NCBI RefSeq assembly: GCF_017876515.1
Contig: NZ_JAGIOC010000001.1
Location: forward strand, 3,472,001 to 3,536,000
Direction of reading: 5' to 3'
Length of the DNA stretch: 64,000 nucleotides
Source of the DNA: Brachybacterium fresconis
Lineage (GTDB): Bacteria > Actinomycetota > Actinomycetes > Actinomycetales > Dermabacteraceae
The notes under the pieces were generated by a model, which was not told the DNA's origin, did no database searches, and saw nothing but the letters and a program-made list of their open reading frames with translations. Positions 1-7,363 of this stretch are shown here, in pieces (within the stretch, counting starts at the first letter, position 1; each line of letters begins with the position of its first letter). Position numbers and translations under genes: made by a program.

Positions 1-64
1 TGTCGAACGGATGGTGCGGCCCAGGTGGTGCTGCCCCTTGCCGGGACGTGCTCTCCCGGGCGGC

Positions 65-943
65 TCACTTCAGTCCCGAGCTCGCCATGCCCTGGACGAA
101 GCGGCGCTGGAAGAGCAGGAACACGATGAGCACAGGGACGATGGAGATGAGGCTGACGGCCATGATCGGGCCGGTCGCCGAGTTGTAGATGCTGTTCATC
201 GAGTTCAGGCCGACCGGCAGGGTGTAGCTGCTGATGGACGGCAGGGCGATCAGCGGCCAGATGAACTCGTTCCAGCGCCACACGAAGGTGAGGATCACCA
301 GTACGGCGATCAGAGGCCCGCTCATCGGCAGCACGATGCGCCAGAAGATGGTCAGCTCGCCGGCGCCGTCGACGCGGGCGGCGTTGATCATCTCGTCGGG
401 GATGGAGAGCATGAACTGGCGGGCCATGAAGATGGCCAGCGCCTCCGCAGAGCGGGGGAGGATCACGGCCCAGGGGGTGTCGGTCATGCCCAGTGAGTTC
501 ACGATGATGAACTCGGGCACCATGATCACCTGGATGGGCACGGTGATCGTCACCAGCACCAGCACGAACAGCAGGTCACGACAGGGGAAGCGGTACTTGG
601 CGAAGGCGTACCCGCCCAGCAGGCTGGTGAAGACCGTGACGATCACGGCACCGATGGTGATGATCGTGCTGTTGAGGAACCAGGTGAGGATGGGTTGGGT
701 CTCGAACGCGGTGGCGAAGCTGCCCCACTGCATGGCATCGGGCCACAGGGAGAACTCGGGGGTGTTGACCTGGTCCGGCGGGCTGACCGCGGTGACGAAG
801 ATCCAGTACACCGGCGCGATGGTGACGATCGCGCCCAGGATCAGCAGCAGCCACAGCAGCAGAGTGCCGGGGCGGCGCAGGCCGCGTCGCGGGCGGCGGG
901 GCTGCCTCGTCGGGGACGGGATGCGGGTCGCGGTGGCGCTCAT
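65..943 (-). CDS. carbohydrate ABC transporter permease, MalG type
   Basis: This 292-aa inner-membrane permease would form one half of the channel of a family 1 carbohydrate uptake ABC transporter. It begins with a basic cytoplasmic tail (SATATRIPSPTRQPRR) and a first membrane helix near residues 28-50. Five more hydrophobic segments follow. The MalG-type cytoplasmic loop is present around residues 190-215 (AARVDGAGELTIFWRIVLP), where the EAA motif contacts the ATPase. Its ATG overlaps the stop of the MalF-type gene by 4 nt (ATGA), so the two are translationally coupled. No ATPase or binding protein is adjacent, and the substrate cannot be read from the sequence. Length and topology are normal for the family. 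Confidence 0.93.
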   Translation of the reverse strand: MSATATRIPSPTRQPRRPRRGLRRPGTLLLWLLLILGAIVTIAPVYWIFVTAVSPPDQVNTPEFSLWPDAMQWGSFATAFETQPILTWFLNSTIITIGAVIVTVFTSLLGGYAFAKYRFPCRDLLFVLVLVTITVPIQVIMVPEFIIVNSLGMTDTPWAVILPRSAEALAIFMARQFMLSIPDEMINAARVDGAGELTIFWRIVLPMSGPLIAVLVILTFVWRWNEFIWPLIALPSISSYTLPVGLNSMNSIYNSATGPIMAVSLISIVPVLIVFLLFQRRFVQGMASSGLK

Positions 944-1881
944 ACGGCCATTTCTCCTTCGGCGCGCTCGGACTGCCTGCGCACGACCGCCAGCAGCAGC
1001 AGGATGATGGTGAGCACGACGCTCAGCGCGCTGGCGTAGCCCAGCTCCCCGTTGGTGAAGGCGGATTCGAAGATGTACTGCAGCAGGACGGTGGTCGCGA
1101 AACCGGGACCGCCGCCGGTCATCACGTAGATGATGTCGAAGGCGTGCAGCGAGAAGATCACGTTGATGACGAACAGCAGGAACGTCGTCGGCGACAGCAA
1201 CGGCAGGACGATCCGGAGGAACGCCTGCCAGGTGGTCGCTCCGTCGAGTGCGGCCGCCTCGTGCAGGTCGGTGGGGATGTCCTGCAGCGCCGCCAGGTAC
1301 ACCACCATGCACAGGCCCACGCGCGTCCACACCACCGCCAGGATCAGCGTGACCATGGCGAGGTTGGGCGAGGTGAGCCACTGGACCCGGTCCAGTCCCA
1401 GAGCCGCCAGACCGTTGTTGATCACGCCGTAGTCGCCGTTGAAGATCCACGACATGATCAGCGACGTGACCACGCCGGAGACGACGATCGGCAGGAAATA
1501 GGCGGTGCGCAGGATCGCTCGGCCGGGCATCGGCCGGTTCAGGGCGATCGCCAGCGCCAGCCCGATCGCCATGCTCACCGGGACCGTTCCCACCGTGAAG
1601 ATGGCCGTGATCTTCAGACTCTGCCAGAACAGCGGGTCCTGGACCATGCGGGTGTAGTTGTCGACACCGATCCATTCCCCGGTCCCGAACTGGGCGACGT
1701 CCTGGAAGCTCAGCACCAGCATCCACCCGATCGGCACGAAGGCGAAGACGATGTACAGGCACATGGCCGGGCTGATGAACAGCCACGGCGCCCACCGGGG
1801 CCGCAGGCCGTGCCGCCGTCGAGGTCGACGTGAGGTGTCGCCGGTCCGTGCCGGAGCCGCCGCGTGAGAGGTCGTCACCAT
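940..1881 (-). CDS. carbohydrate ABC transporter permease, MalF type
   Basis: This roughly 313-aa permease is the partner of the downstream MalG-type protein. It has an N-terminal helix (WLFISPAMCLYIVFAFVP), about six membrane segments and the EAA loop LHEAAALDGATTWQAFLRIV. I place the start at the ATG at 1881 (MVTTSHAAAP), which follows a GGAG site. The longer frame starting at 1944 has no ribosome binding site and would add an Arg-rich tail. The promoter candidate at 2025-2053 and a leader peptide candidate at 1875-1967 lie upstream. A MalF/MalG pair normally sits beside a binding protein. None is present within the window on this side, so the pair may use the binding protein at 10989 or one left of the window. 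Confidence 0.92.
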   Translation of the reverse strand: MVTTSHAAAPARTGDTSRRPRRRHGLRPRWAPWLFISPAMCLYIVFAFVPIGWMLVLSFQDVAQFGTGEWIGVDNYTRMVQDPLFWQSLKITAIFTVGTVPVSMAIGLALAIALNRPMPGRAILRTAYFLPIVVSGVVTSLIMSWIFNGDYGVINNGLAALGLDRVQWLTSPNLAMVTLILAVVWTRVGLCMVVYLAALQDIPTDLHEAAALDGATTWQAFLRIVLPLLSPTTFLLFVINVIFSLHAFDIIYVMTGGGPGFATTVLLQYIFESAFTNGELGYASALSVVLTIILLLLAVVRRQSERAEGEMAV

Positions 1882-1967
1882 CGTGGCTCCGCCGTTCGTG
1901 TCGGTGCGGACACGGCGCACTCGGCTCCCGATGTCCGGCGACATGTGCAGCGACGACCCTGTCGCAT
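1875..1967 (-). CDS. possible 30-aa Arg-rich leader peptide
   Basis: The frame starts at an ATG six bases after a perfect AGGAGG, a much better site than that of the permease gene itself. It encodes 30 residues beginning MRQGRRCTCRRTSGAE. Its TGA stop overlaps the permease start (ATGGTGA). This is the geometry of a translated leader that couples or attenuates the downstream gene. There is no homology I can name. It could also be a chance frame in a leader with a fortuitous AGGAGG. Confidence 0.35.
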   Translation of the reverse strand: MRQGRRCTCRRTSGAECAVSAPTRTAEPRW

Positions 1968-2024
1968 GGTCGGCCTCCTGTGGTCGAGCAGTGCGGTCCT
2001 CGCGAGGGGCGAGGATTCAGTTAG

Positions 2025-2053
2025 ACGATAAACCGACGTGTGATGTGCGTCAA
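2025..2053 (-). promoter_or_regulatory. sigma70-like promoter of the permease operon
   Basis: On the minus strand TTGACG (2053-2048) is followed after exactly 17 nt by TATCGT (2030-2025). Transcription would begin near 2018, giving a leader of about 135 nt. The -10 lies in an imperfect dyad (GTT TAT CG TCT AAC) that may be a repressor site, but the symmetry is weak. Confidence 0.55.
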
Positions 2054-2372
2054 CCGGTCAGGCGCGCATCGTGGGCGGGGGCGCCTTGGTCGAGGAGGTC
2101 AACTCCCGGTCTTGGGTCTGGCCGGCTCCGCGCACAGGCGGGACCACGCCGCGGCGCAGGGCCTCGCCGAACGCCGACGGATCGGGATCTTCGCCATCGA
2201 CACCGGTGCCCCGAACACTCCCGAAGTACGCTCGGCGGCTTCGGGGGCTTCGGCGCTTTCGGCGGTGCTCATGACACGAGATCCCCTGAGGGACCGTGAC
2301 CTGGTCGGTATCGAATCGGTCGCTCCACCGCCTCGTCGCGGGGGGACCTGGGGTGCGGCCCCATTCCGCGCC
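2054..2372. other. intergenic stretch without a convincing gene
   Basis: About 320 nt separate the permease promoter from the end of the ribokinase gene. Plus-strand frames are open because of high GC, but none has a good ribosome binding site, a plausible start or recognisable family residues. I see no clear terminator hairpin with a T run. Confidence 0.4.
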
Positions 2373-3359
2373 TCAGCCGCGGGCTTGCGTCGGCAAGTCG
2401 TCCTGGTCGTCCGGATACGACGGCTGCGCGCCGGGCCTCGTCACGGCAAAGGCTCCCACCCGCGCGGCGTGACGACATGCTTCGTCGAGACCGTGCCCCT
2501 GGGCGAGCTTCACGGCGAGTGCCCCGACGAACGCGTCGCCGGCACCGGTGCTGTCCACCGCTGTCACGGTCGGCGAGGTGATCTCGGTGGTGGCGGTCTC
2601 GTGACTCGCGATCGCGCCGTGCGCTCCGCGCGTCATGACGACGGACGGGATGCCGGCGCTGCGCAGTGCGTGCACGGTCATCGCGTCGTCGACGGGTGCG
2701 GCGGTGCCGGTCATCGCCTCCAGGACGAGGCGCCCTTCCGATTCGTTCACGACCAGCGGATCAGCCGTGGTCAGTGTGCGCTCACGGACGTCGATCACCG
2801 GAGCGAGGTTCAGCAGGAACCGGGTTCCGGCCTCGGCGCAGAGGCGCGCCAGCTGGTCGATGGCGGGCGCGGGGACCTCGCCCTGGGAGACGACGATCCC
2901 GCTCGCGGCCACCTCCTCGCGCAGAGCGTCCACGTGCTCCGGCGACCAGGTGCCGTTCGCCCCGGCGAGGATCACGATGCTGTTCTCGCCCGGCTCGTCG
3001 ACGGTGACGACGGCCAGCCCGGTCTCGACGTCCGGAACCTCCGTCGTGGCCGACAGATCCGCTCCTGCCCGCCGCAGCAGCTCCAGAGCGAGATCCGCGT
3101 CGGCCCCGGTGCCGGTGCGGCCGGCGAAGCGGACGTCGCCGCCCAGCAGGGACGCCGCGCACGCCTGATTGGCGCCCTTGCCGCCGGGAGAGCGACGCGA
3201 TCCGGTGCCGAGGAGGGTCTCGCCCGGCTCGGGGTGACGTGGCACGCTCAGGACGAGATCGACGTTCACGGAGCCGACGACAAGGATCCCGCTGCCGCTG
3301 CCGCTGCCGCTGCCGCTGCCGCCGCCGCTGCCGCTGCCGGTGCTGTTCTGCGTCGTCAT
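2373..3359 (-). CDS. ribokinase, PfkB family, with Gly-Ser N-terminal linker
   Basis: This 328-aa cytosolic PfkB-family sugar kinase should phosphorylate ribose or a related pentose with ATP. The substrate-binding signature GGKGANQA lies at residues 59-66, VVNESE near the middle, and the catalytic signature DSTGAGD at 269-275 contains the base Asp. It is the last gene of the operon 6223-2373. Its ATG overlaps the stop of the phosphotriesterase gene by 4 nt. The N terminus is unusual: residues 7-24 are almost only Gly and Ser, encoded by a hexanucleotide repeat, before the usual first strand ILVVGSVNVD. No start codon lies between the repeat and that strand, so the repeat must be translated. 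A kinase beside a hydrolase and a transporter suggests that a sugar is released by the pathway and then phosphorylated. Confidence 0.92.
   Translation of the reverse strand: MTTQNSTGSGSGGGSGSGSGSGSGILVVGSVNVDLVLSVPRHPEPGETLLGTGSRRSPGGKGANQACAASLLGGDVRFAGRTGTGADADLALELLRRAGADLSATTEVPDVETGLAVVTVDEPGENSIVILAGANGTWSPEHVDALREEVAASGIVVSQGEVPAPAIDQLARLCAEAGTRFLLNLAPVIDVRERTLTTADPLVVNESEGRLVLEAMTGTAAPVDDAMTVHALRSAGIPSVVMTRGAHGAIASHETATTEITSPTVTAVDSTGAGDAFVGALAVKLAQGHGLDEACRHAARVGAFAVTRPGAQPSYPDDQDDLPTQARG
3289..3342 (-). repeat. in-frame hexanucleotide repeat at the ribokinase start
   Basis: The plus strand carries five perfect CCGCTG units, one CCGCCG, two more CCGCTG and a degenerate CCGGTG. On the coding strand they encode alternating Gly and Ser. 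The unit is 6 nt, so slippage would lengthen or shorten the linker without breaking the frame. Confidence 0.85.
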
Positions 3360-4414
3360 GACGGGTCGCCCCCGCCGAGGTACCGCTGCGGATTGGTGGT
3401 GATGAGCTGCTCGGCCCGTGGGCGATCCACGCCGCGCGCCACCAGCAGCTCGAGGAAGGCCGTCGGCACGAGCATGAACCCGCTGCCTCCCAGGCTGCTC
3501 CACATCTGCTTGAGGAACAGGTCGTGGCTGAGAAGGATCCGGTCGCCGTACCCGAGCTGGATCAGCCGGGCGACGGCATCGGCGGTGTCGCCGATCGCGG
3601 GGGAGGCCCCCTCGCCCGGGAAGGAGATGTCCAGTCCGATCATGTCGAACTCGAGCCAGACGCCACGATCCAGGAGCCGACGCTGGTAGTCGACATCGCT
3701 CCCGGAGGGATCGCTGTGGGCGAGGGAGATCCGCGAGGGGTCCGCGCCCATCTCGCCCACGGCGATCTCGAGCACCTCCTCGCCCCGGCGCTGCCAGCCG
3801 GGCATGTGGATGTTCATCGCGACGTCGGGACTGTCGTGCTGGGCGAGGGCGGCGGCGCGCAGCCCGGTGCGCTCGCCAGGGGTGAAGTCGGGGGAGACGC
3901 CGACCTCGCCGATCATGCCGGCGCGGATCTGCTCCGTGCCGACGCCGTCCCGGAGCTCGCCCGCGATGTGCTGCGCGAGCTCGTCCACGCAGGAGGTCGT
4001 GATGCGCTCTCCCTCGAACGTCTCCAGATACGTGCCGGTCGACATGACCACGTGCAGGCCGGTCTCCCGGGAGAGCCGGACCAGATCCTGCGGAGACCTC
4101 CCGATCGCCGCGGATCCGGTGGCATCGACGATCGTTCCCCCGCCGACTCCCTGGAACGCCGTGGCCTCGGCGCTCACGCCGGCGAAGGCTTTCGGGGCGA
4201 CATTGTCGGGGCTGCAATACGGATCCTGCTTGAGCGCCCATTGCAGGGACGGCTCGACGGGATGGCCGGGCAGGATCCGGCTGAAGGGATAGGTCGGCTC
4301 GACGAGGCACCCGCGCAGGTCGTTGAACAGGTGCTCGTGCGGGAGGATGACGCCGAGCTCCGACGCCTCCACGGCGCCCATCACGGTCTGCACCGTCGGT
4401 TCCGACGTGGTCAT
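3356..4414 (-). CDS. phosphotriesterase-family metal-dependent hydrolase
   Basis: This 352-aa TIM-barrel amidohydrolase belongs to the phosphotriesterase/lactonase family. Metal ligands are visible: His26 and His28 in LPHEHLF, a Glu in MIGEVG in place of the carboxylated Lys, His in MNIHMPGW, His in LAHSDPSG and Asp in LLSHDLF. Such enzymes hydrolyse lactones or acyl and phosphate esters in a binuclear metal site. The natural substrate here is unknown. The start follows GGAGG with good spacing and overlaps the transporter gene stop (ATGA). Its neighbours suggest that it opens or hydrolyses an imported compound to give a pentose for the ribokinase. That step is inferred. Confidence 0.9.
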   Translation of the reverse strand: MTTSEPTVQTVMGAVEASELGVILPHEHLFNDLRGCLVEPTYPFSRILPGHPVEPSLQWALKQDPYCSPDNVAPKAFAGVSAEATAFQGVGGGTIVDATGSAAIGRSPQDLVRLSRETGLHVVMSTGTYLETFEGERITTSCVDELAQHIAGELRDGVGTEQIRAGMIGEVGVSPDFTPGERTGLRAAALAQHDSPDVAMNIHMPGWQRRGEEVLEIAVGEMGADPSRISLAHSDPSGSDVDYQRRLLDRGVWLEFDMIGLDISFPGEGASPAIGDTADAVARLIQLGYGDRILLSHDLFLKQMWSSLGGSGFMLVPTAFLELLVARGVDRPRAEQLITTNPQRYLGGGDPS

Positions 4415-5457
4415 GAGCTCACCTCCTCCGAACTCGGCTCGATCCCGTCGTGCGCGGTCAGCTGCCGTGCCCCGCTCTCGTCCCGCACATGCTTCGAGGG
4501 GATCATCGCGATCGCCGACGCGCACAGCGCCACCAGGGCGCCCAGGATGGTCACGACATGGACGACGCCCATCCCGGGCAGCAGCGAATCGATGACGATC
4601 GACCCGACGAGCTGGCCCGCCGTGGAGGACAGCGCCAGGAGCAGCAGGCCCAGGCGACGGACCAGGATCGCCATCAGGCCGATCGAGGCGAGGCCGAGAG
4701 GCCCGCCGAGGTACATCCACCAGGTGTCGGGAAGAGCGAAGCTCGCATGTCCGGTCCCCATCCGGATGATGAAGGCGACCGTCAGGAACAGGAAACCGAT
4801 GAGGAAGTTCCAGGTGATCGAGACCAGCATCGATCCGGCGAGCTTGCCGATGTTCGAGTTGCCGGCGGGCTGCCAGCCGGCGAGCAGGCCGCCCGCGAAC
4901 GGCAGGACGATCAGGGCGAGCGCGTGCGGGGTCTCGAAGTTCGGCGATACGACAAGGACGGTCGCGACGACGGCGAGCACCGCACCGATGAGCCGGAACA
5001 CGCTCAGCGCCTGCTTGAAGGGGATCCCGATGCCGAGGCGATCGCACACCACGCCGGAGATGACCATGCCGGAGATCAGGGCGGTCTGGAAGGTCGCGAC
5101 CCCCAGGGCGCCGACGGAGATGCCCTCCGACAGGACGATCATCGCGCCGCACAGGCCGGCGAAGAAGTTCGGCCAGGGGATGGAGCCGCGGCGGAACTGC
5201 CCGGGCAGGGCCAGGAATGCCCGGCGCGTCGATGTGCGGGGCAGGATGATCACGAGCATCAGCAGCAGGCCGCTGCCGAAGGAGACGATCGAGGCGAGGT
5301 GACCGTCGCCGAGGTCGGTTCCGAGCCGCCCGTTGACAGCGGACTGCATTGGACCGAGGGTGCCCGCGAGCACGGTGAACAGGACGAAGAGGCCGACGGA
5401 TGCGGTCTTCGCGACGGGCGGTCGATCGTGGACGACGTTGTCCTGAGGTGCGGTCAT
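4411..5457 (-). CDS. DUF606/YdcZ-type two-repeat membrane transporter (DMT superfamily)
   Basis: This 348-aa polytopic protein has about ten hydrophobic helices in two homologous halves. Each half starts with a stretch like AGTLGPMQSAVNGRLG or AGGLLAGWQPAGNSNIGKL. This resembles two fused DUF606 (YdcZ) repeats of the drug/metabolite transporter superfamily. In this operon it is the only transport component, so it probably imports the substrate of the downstream enzymes. It lies 1 nt from the upstream amidotransferase-like gene and overlaps the next gene by 4 nt. The substrate cannot be told. Confidence 0.85.
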   Translation of the reverse strand: MTAPQDNVVHDRPPVAKTASVGLFVLFTVLAGTLGPMQSAVNGRLGTDLGDGHLASIVSFGSGLLLMLVIILPRTSTRRAFLALPGQFRRGSIPWPNFFAGLCGAMIVLSEGISVGALGVATFQTALISGMVISGVVCDRLGIGIPFKQALSVFRLIGAVLAVVATVLVVSPNFETPHALALIVLPFAGGLLAGWQPAGNSNIGKLAGSMLVSITWNFLIGFLFLTVAFIIRMGTGHASFALPDTWWMYLGGPLGLASIGLMAILVRRLGLLLLALSSTAGQLVGSIVIDSLLPGMGVVHVVTILGALVALCASAIAMIPSKHVRDESGARQLTAHDGIEPSSEEVSS

Positions 5458-5458
5458 G

Positions 5459-6223
5459 TCATGCCACCTCGTCCGGGTCCTCTGCGGCCAGCCAGGTGAT
5501 GGCCTGGCCGAACAGCGTCGCATAGCCGTCCCACTCCATGAACTCCTGCGGGGCCCAGTGCGGCGAGACGTCGGAGGCGAAGGCGAGGGTGCGCCCGGCA
5601 CCGACGGAGCGGACGGCGAGCAGCGGGCGGCCCTCGACCTCGGCGAGGACGGTCGCGTCCGGCTTGGCGACGAGCTCCTGGTATCCGAGCAGGATCGGCC
5701 AGGTCTCATCCAGCCCGGAGACGACGGGATGCTCGGTGCCGGTGAGCCGTCCCTGGACACCCTGCGGAGATTCCACCCGGTCGTCCCAGCGATGGATGTC
5801 CACGGGCAGGACCTCCTCGACGGCGGTGCCCGCGTAGTTCGCCTTGGCACCGAAGCCCTGGAACGAGAGGTAGCCGCCGGCCATCATCAGCCCGCCGCCG
5901 TCGCGGACCCAATCGCGCAGCAGATGCAGACGGTTGGGGGCCGGGCGGCCCTGGTCGAAGACCTGGGGAGGCAGCAGCAGGGTGTTGGCACCGATGTCCG
6001 AGAGCAGGACGACGTCGTAGACATCGAGCTCCTCGCGGGTGAGGGGGAAGAACTCGGCCACGTCGTGCGAGCGCAGATGTGTGACGTCGTGTCCGCTGCC
6101 TCGCAGATCCTCGAGAAGCTGTGCGCAACCGATCTCCACCTGGGTGTGCGGGAAGGGGTCATAGCCCTTGTGGTCGATCGTGGCGCTGACCCACGACTCT
6201 CCTGCCAACAGCACCTTCGCCAT
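5459..6223 (-). CDS. DUF1355-type glutamine amidotransferase-fold protein
   Basis: This 254-aa cytosolic protein resembles the putative glutamine amidotransferase family (DUF1355), a class I amidotransferase-like Rossmann fold. The conserved stretch GGGLMMAGGYLSFQG sits where true amidotransferases carry the Gly-x-Cys-x-Gly nucleophile elbow. No Cys is present there, so glutaminase activity is unlikely and the role may be binding or another hydrolytic reaction. It is the first gene of the operon, with GAGGAGG seven bases before the ATG. The LacI operator lies immediately upstream. Its position suggests a dedicated step of the same pathway. Confidence 0.82.
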   Translation of the reverse strand: MAKVLLAGESWVSATIDHKGYDPFPHTQVEIGCAQLLEDLRGSGHDVTHLRSHDVAEFFPLTREELDVYDVVLLSDIGANTLLLPPQVFDQGRPAPNRLHLLRDWVRDGGGLMMAGGYLSFQGFGAKANYAGTAVEEVLPVDIHRWDDRVESPQGVQGRLTGTEHPVVSGLDETWPILLGYQELVAKPDATVLAEVEGRPLLAVRSVGAGRTLAFASDVSPHWAPQEFMEWDGYATLFGQAITWLAAEDPDEVA

Positions 6224-6257
6224 CTGTGTTCCTCCTCGAACTCGGGATCATGGAGTG

Positions 6258-6276
6258 TTGCGCAACGATTGCGCAA
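6258..6276. promoter_or_regulatory. double TTGCGCAA LacI-type operator
   Basis: Two self-complementary octamers TTGCGCAA (6258-6265 and 6269-6276) lie 11 bp apart centre to centre, one helical turn. They sit in the divergent region between the catabolic operon and its LacI-family regulator. Both octamers have the central CG typical of LacI-family sites. The regulator at 6368 is the obvious ligand-responsive repressor. Confidence 0.75.
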
Positions 6277-6286
6277 TGCTTATGGT
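6258..6286 (+). promoter_or_regulatory. possible promoter of the lacI-type gene
   Basis: TTGCGC (6258-6263) and TATGGT (6281-6286) are spaced by 17 nt. They overlap the operator, which would give autorepression. On the opposite strand TTGCGC with CATGAT 18 nt on could serve the catabolic operon. Both calls are consensus matches only. Confidence 0.35.
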
Positions 6287-6367
6287 TGTCGACTCTAGGC
6301 CCGCGGCGTTCTGAAGGCAAGCCGCTCCCGCGTACCCTGTCGACGCAGCGCCACTGGAAGGGGCCCC

Positions 6368-7363
6368 ATGTCGATCTCCGCCGTCGCCCGGGAAGCGGGC
6401 GTGTCGACGTCGACGGTCTCGCGCTTCCTGAAGGGGGAGCTCCGACTGAGCGCGGAGACCGAGGCGCGCATCCGCGAGGCCATGACGGCCACGGGGTTCT
6501 CCCTCCCCCGCCGCAGGGTGCAGCACCTGGCGCTGGTCATCCCCGAACTGTCCAACCCGTACTTCGCGCAGCTGACGCAGGCCGTCACGGATGCAGCGCA
6601 CCATCGTGACCTGGAAGTCTCTGTACTGGTTTCGGACGGGCTCGAGGCCCGTGAACGCAGAATCGTGGCCAAGTGCGCCCGCGGCGGCGGCCTGGGCATC
6701 GATGCCGTCGTGTTCGTCTCGATGACCGGGAGCGGAGCGCTGCTGGCCGAGGTCCCCGACGACTTCCCGTTCGTGACCCTGGACGAGCGACTGGACGGAG
6801 AGCTCACCGAGCACCGCTCGTTCGTCGGCGCGGACAACTTCGAAGGCGCCTATCAGGCGACGACCTTCCTGCTCAGCCGCGGGCACCGACGTATCGCGCA
6901 CGTCGCCGGCCCGGGGCATCTCGGATCGGCGCGCGATCGCCTGCGCGGATACCTGCGAGCAGTGCGCGACGCCGGACTCGAGGTCGACCCGCAGCTGGTG
7001 CTCGAAGGGACGTACTCGGAGCCCTTCGGCGCCCATGCCCTCTCCCGCATCCTCCGCCTCGAGGATCGGCCCACCGCGGTCTTCGCCGCCAGCGACGTCG
7101 TCGCCGTCGGCATGGCCGCGGCCGCACCCATGCACGGCATCCGCATTCCGCAGGATCTTTCGCTGGTCGGTTTCGACGGCATCGAGCAGGGCTCCTGGGT
7201 CACGCCGCGCCTGAGCACGGTCGTCCAGCCGCTCGAGGAGATCGCGCGCCATGCGCTGGACCTCGTCGACGCCGCCAATGACGGTGCCGAGCCGACGGCG
7301 CACGTCCTGCCGATGGAGCTGAGGATCGCCGAATCGGTGGCAGCGCCGCCCTCAGCGCCTTGA
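6368..7363 (+). CDS. LacI-family transcriptional regulator
   Basis: This 331-aa repressor has the N-terminal helix-turn-helix SISAVAREAGVSTSTVSRFL (residues 2-21) and a hinge near residues 45-55. A periplasmic-binding-type effector domain follows (LALVIPELSNPYFAQLTQAV, then VFAASDVVAVGMAAAA and LSLVGFDGIEQGSW). It is divergent from the amidotransferase/transporter/hydrolase/kinase operon and should bind the two TTGCGCAA sites between them. The inducer is presumably a pathway intermediate or sugar phosphate. A GAAGGGG site precedes the ATG. The last 12 nt overlap the convergent M20 peptidase gene. Confidence 0.93.
   Translation: MSISAVAREAGVSTSTVSRFLKGELRLSAETEARIREAMTATGFSLPRRRVQHLALVIPELSNPYFAQLTQAVTDAAHHRDLEVSVLVSDGLEARERRIVAKCARGGGLGIDAVVFVSMTGSGALLAEVPDDFPFVTLDERLDGELTEHRSFVGADNFEGAYQATTFLLSRGHRRIAHVAGPGHLGSARDRLRGYLRAVRDAGLEVDPQLVLEGTYSEPFGAHALSRILRLEDRPTAVFAASDVVAVGMAAAAPMHGIRIPQDLSLVGFDGIEQGSWVTPRLSTVVQPLEEIARHALDLVDAANDGAEPTAHVLPMELRIAESVAAPPSAP

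Noticed and set aside
5459..6223. Active glutamine amidotransferase
   Set aside because: The fold matches, but the nucleophile position reads AGGYLSFQG with no Cys, so a glutaminase reaction is not supported.
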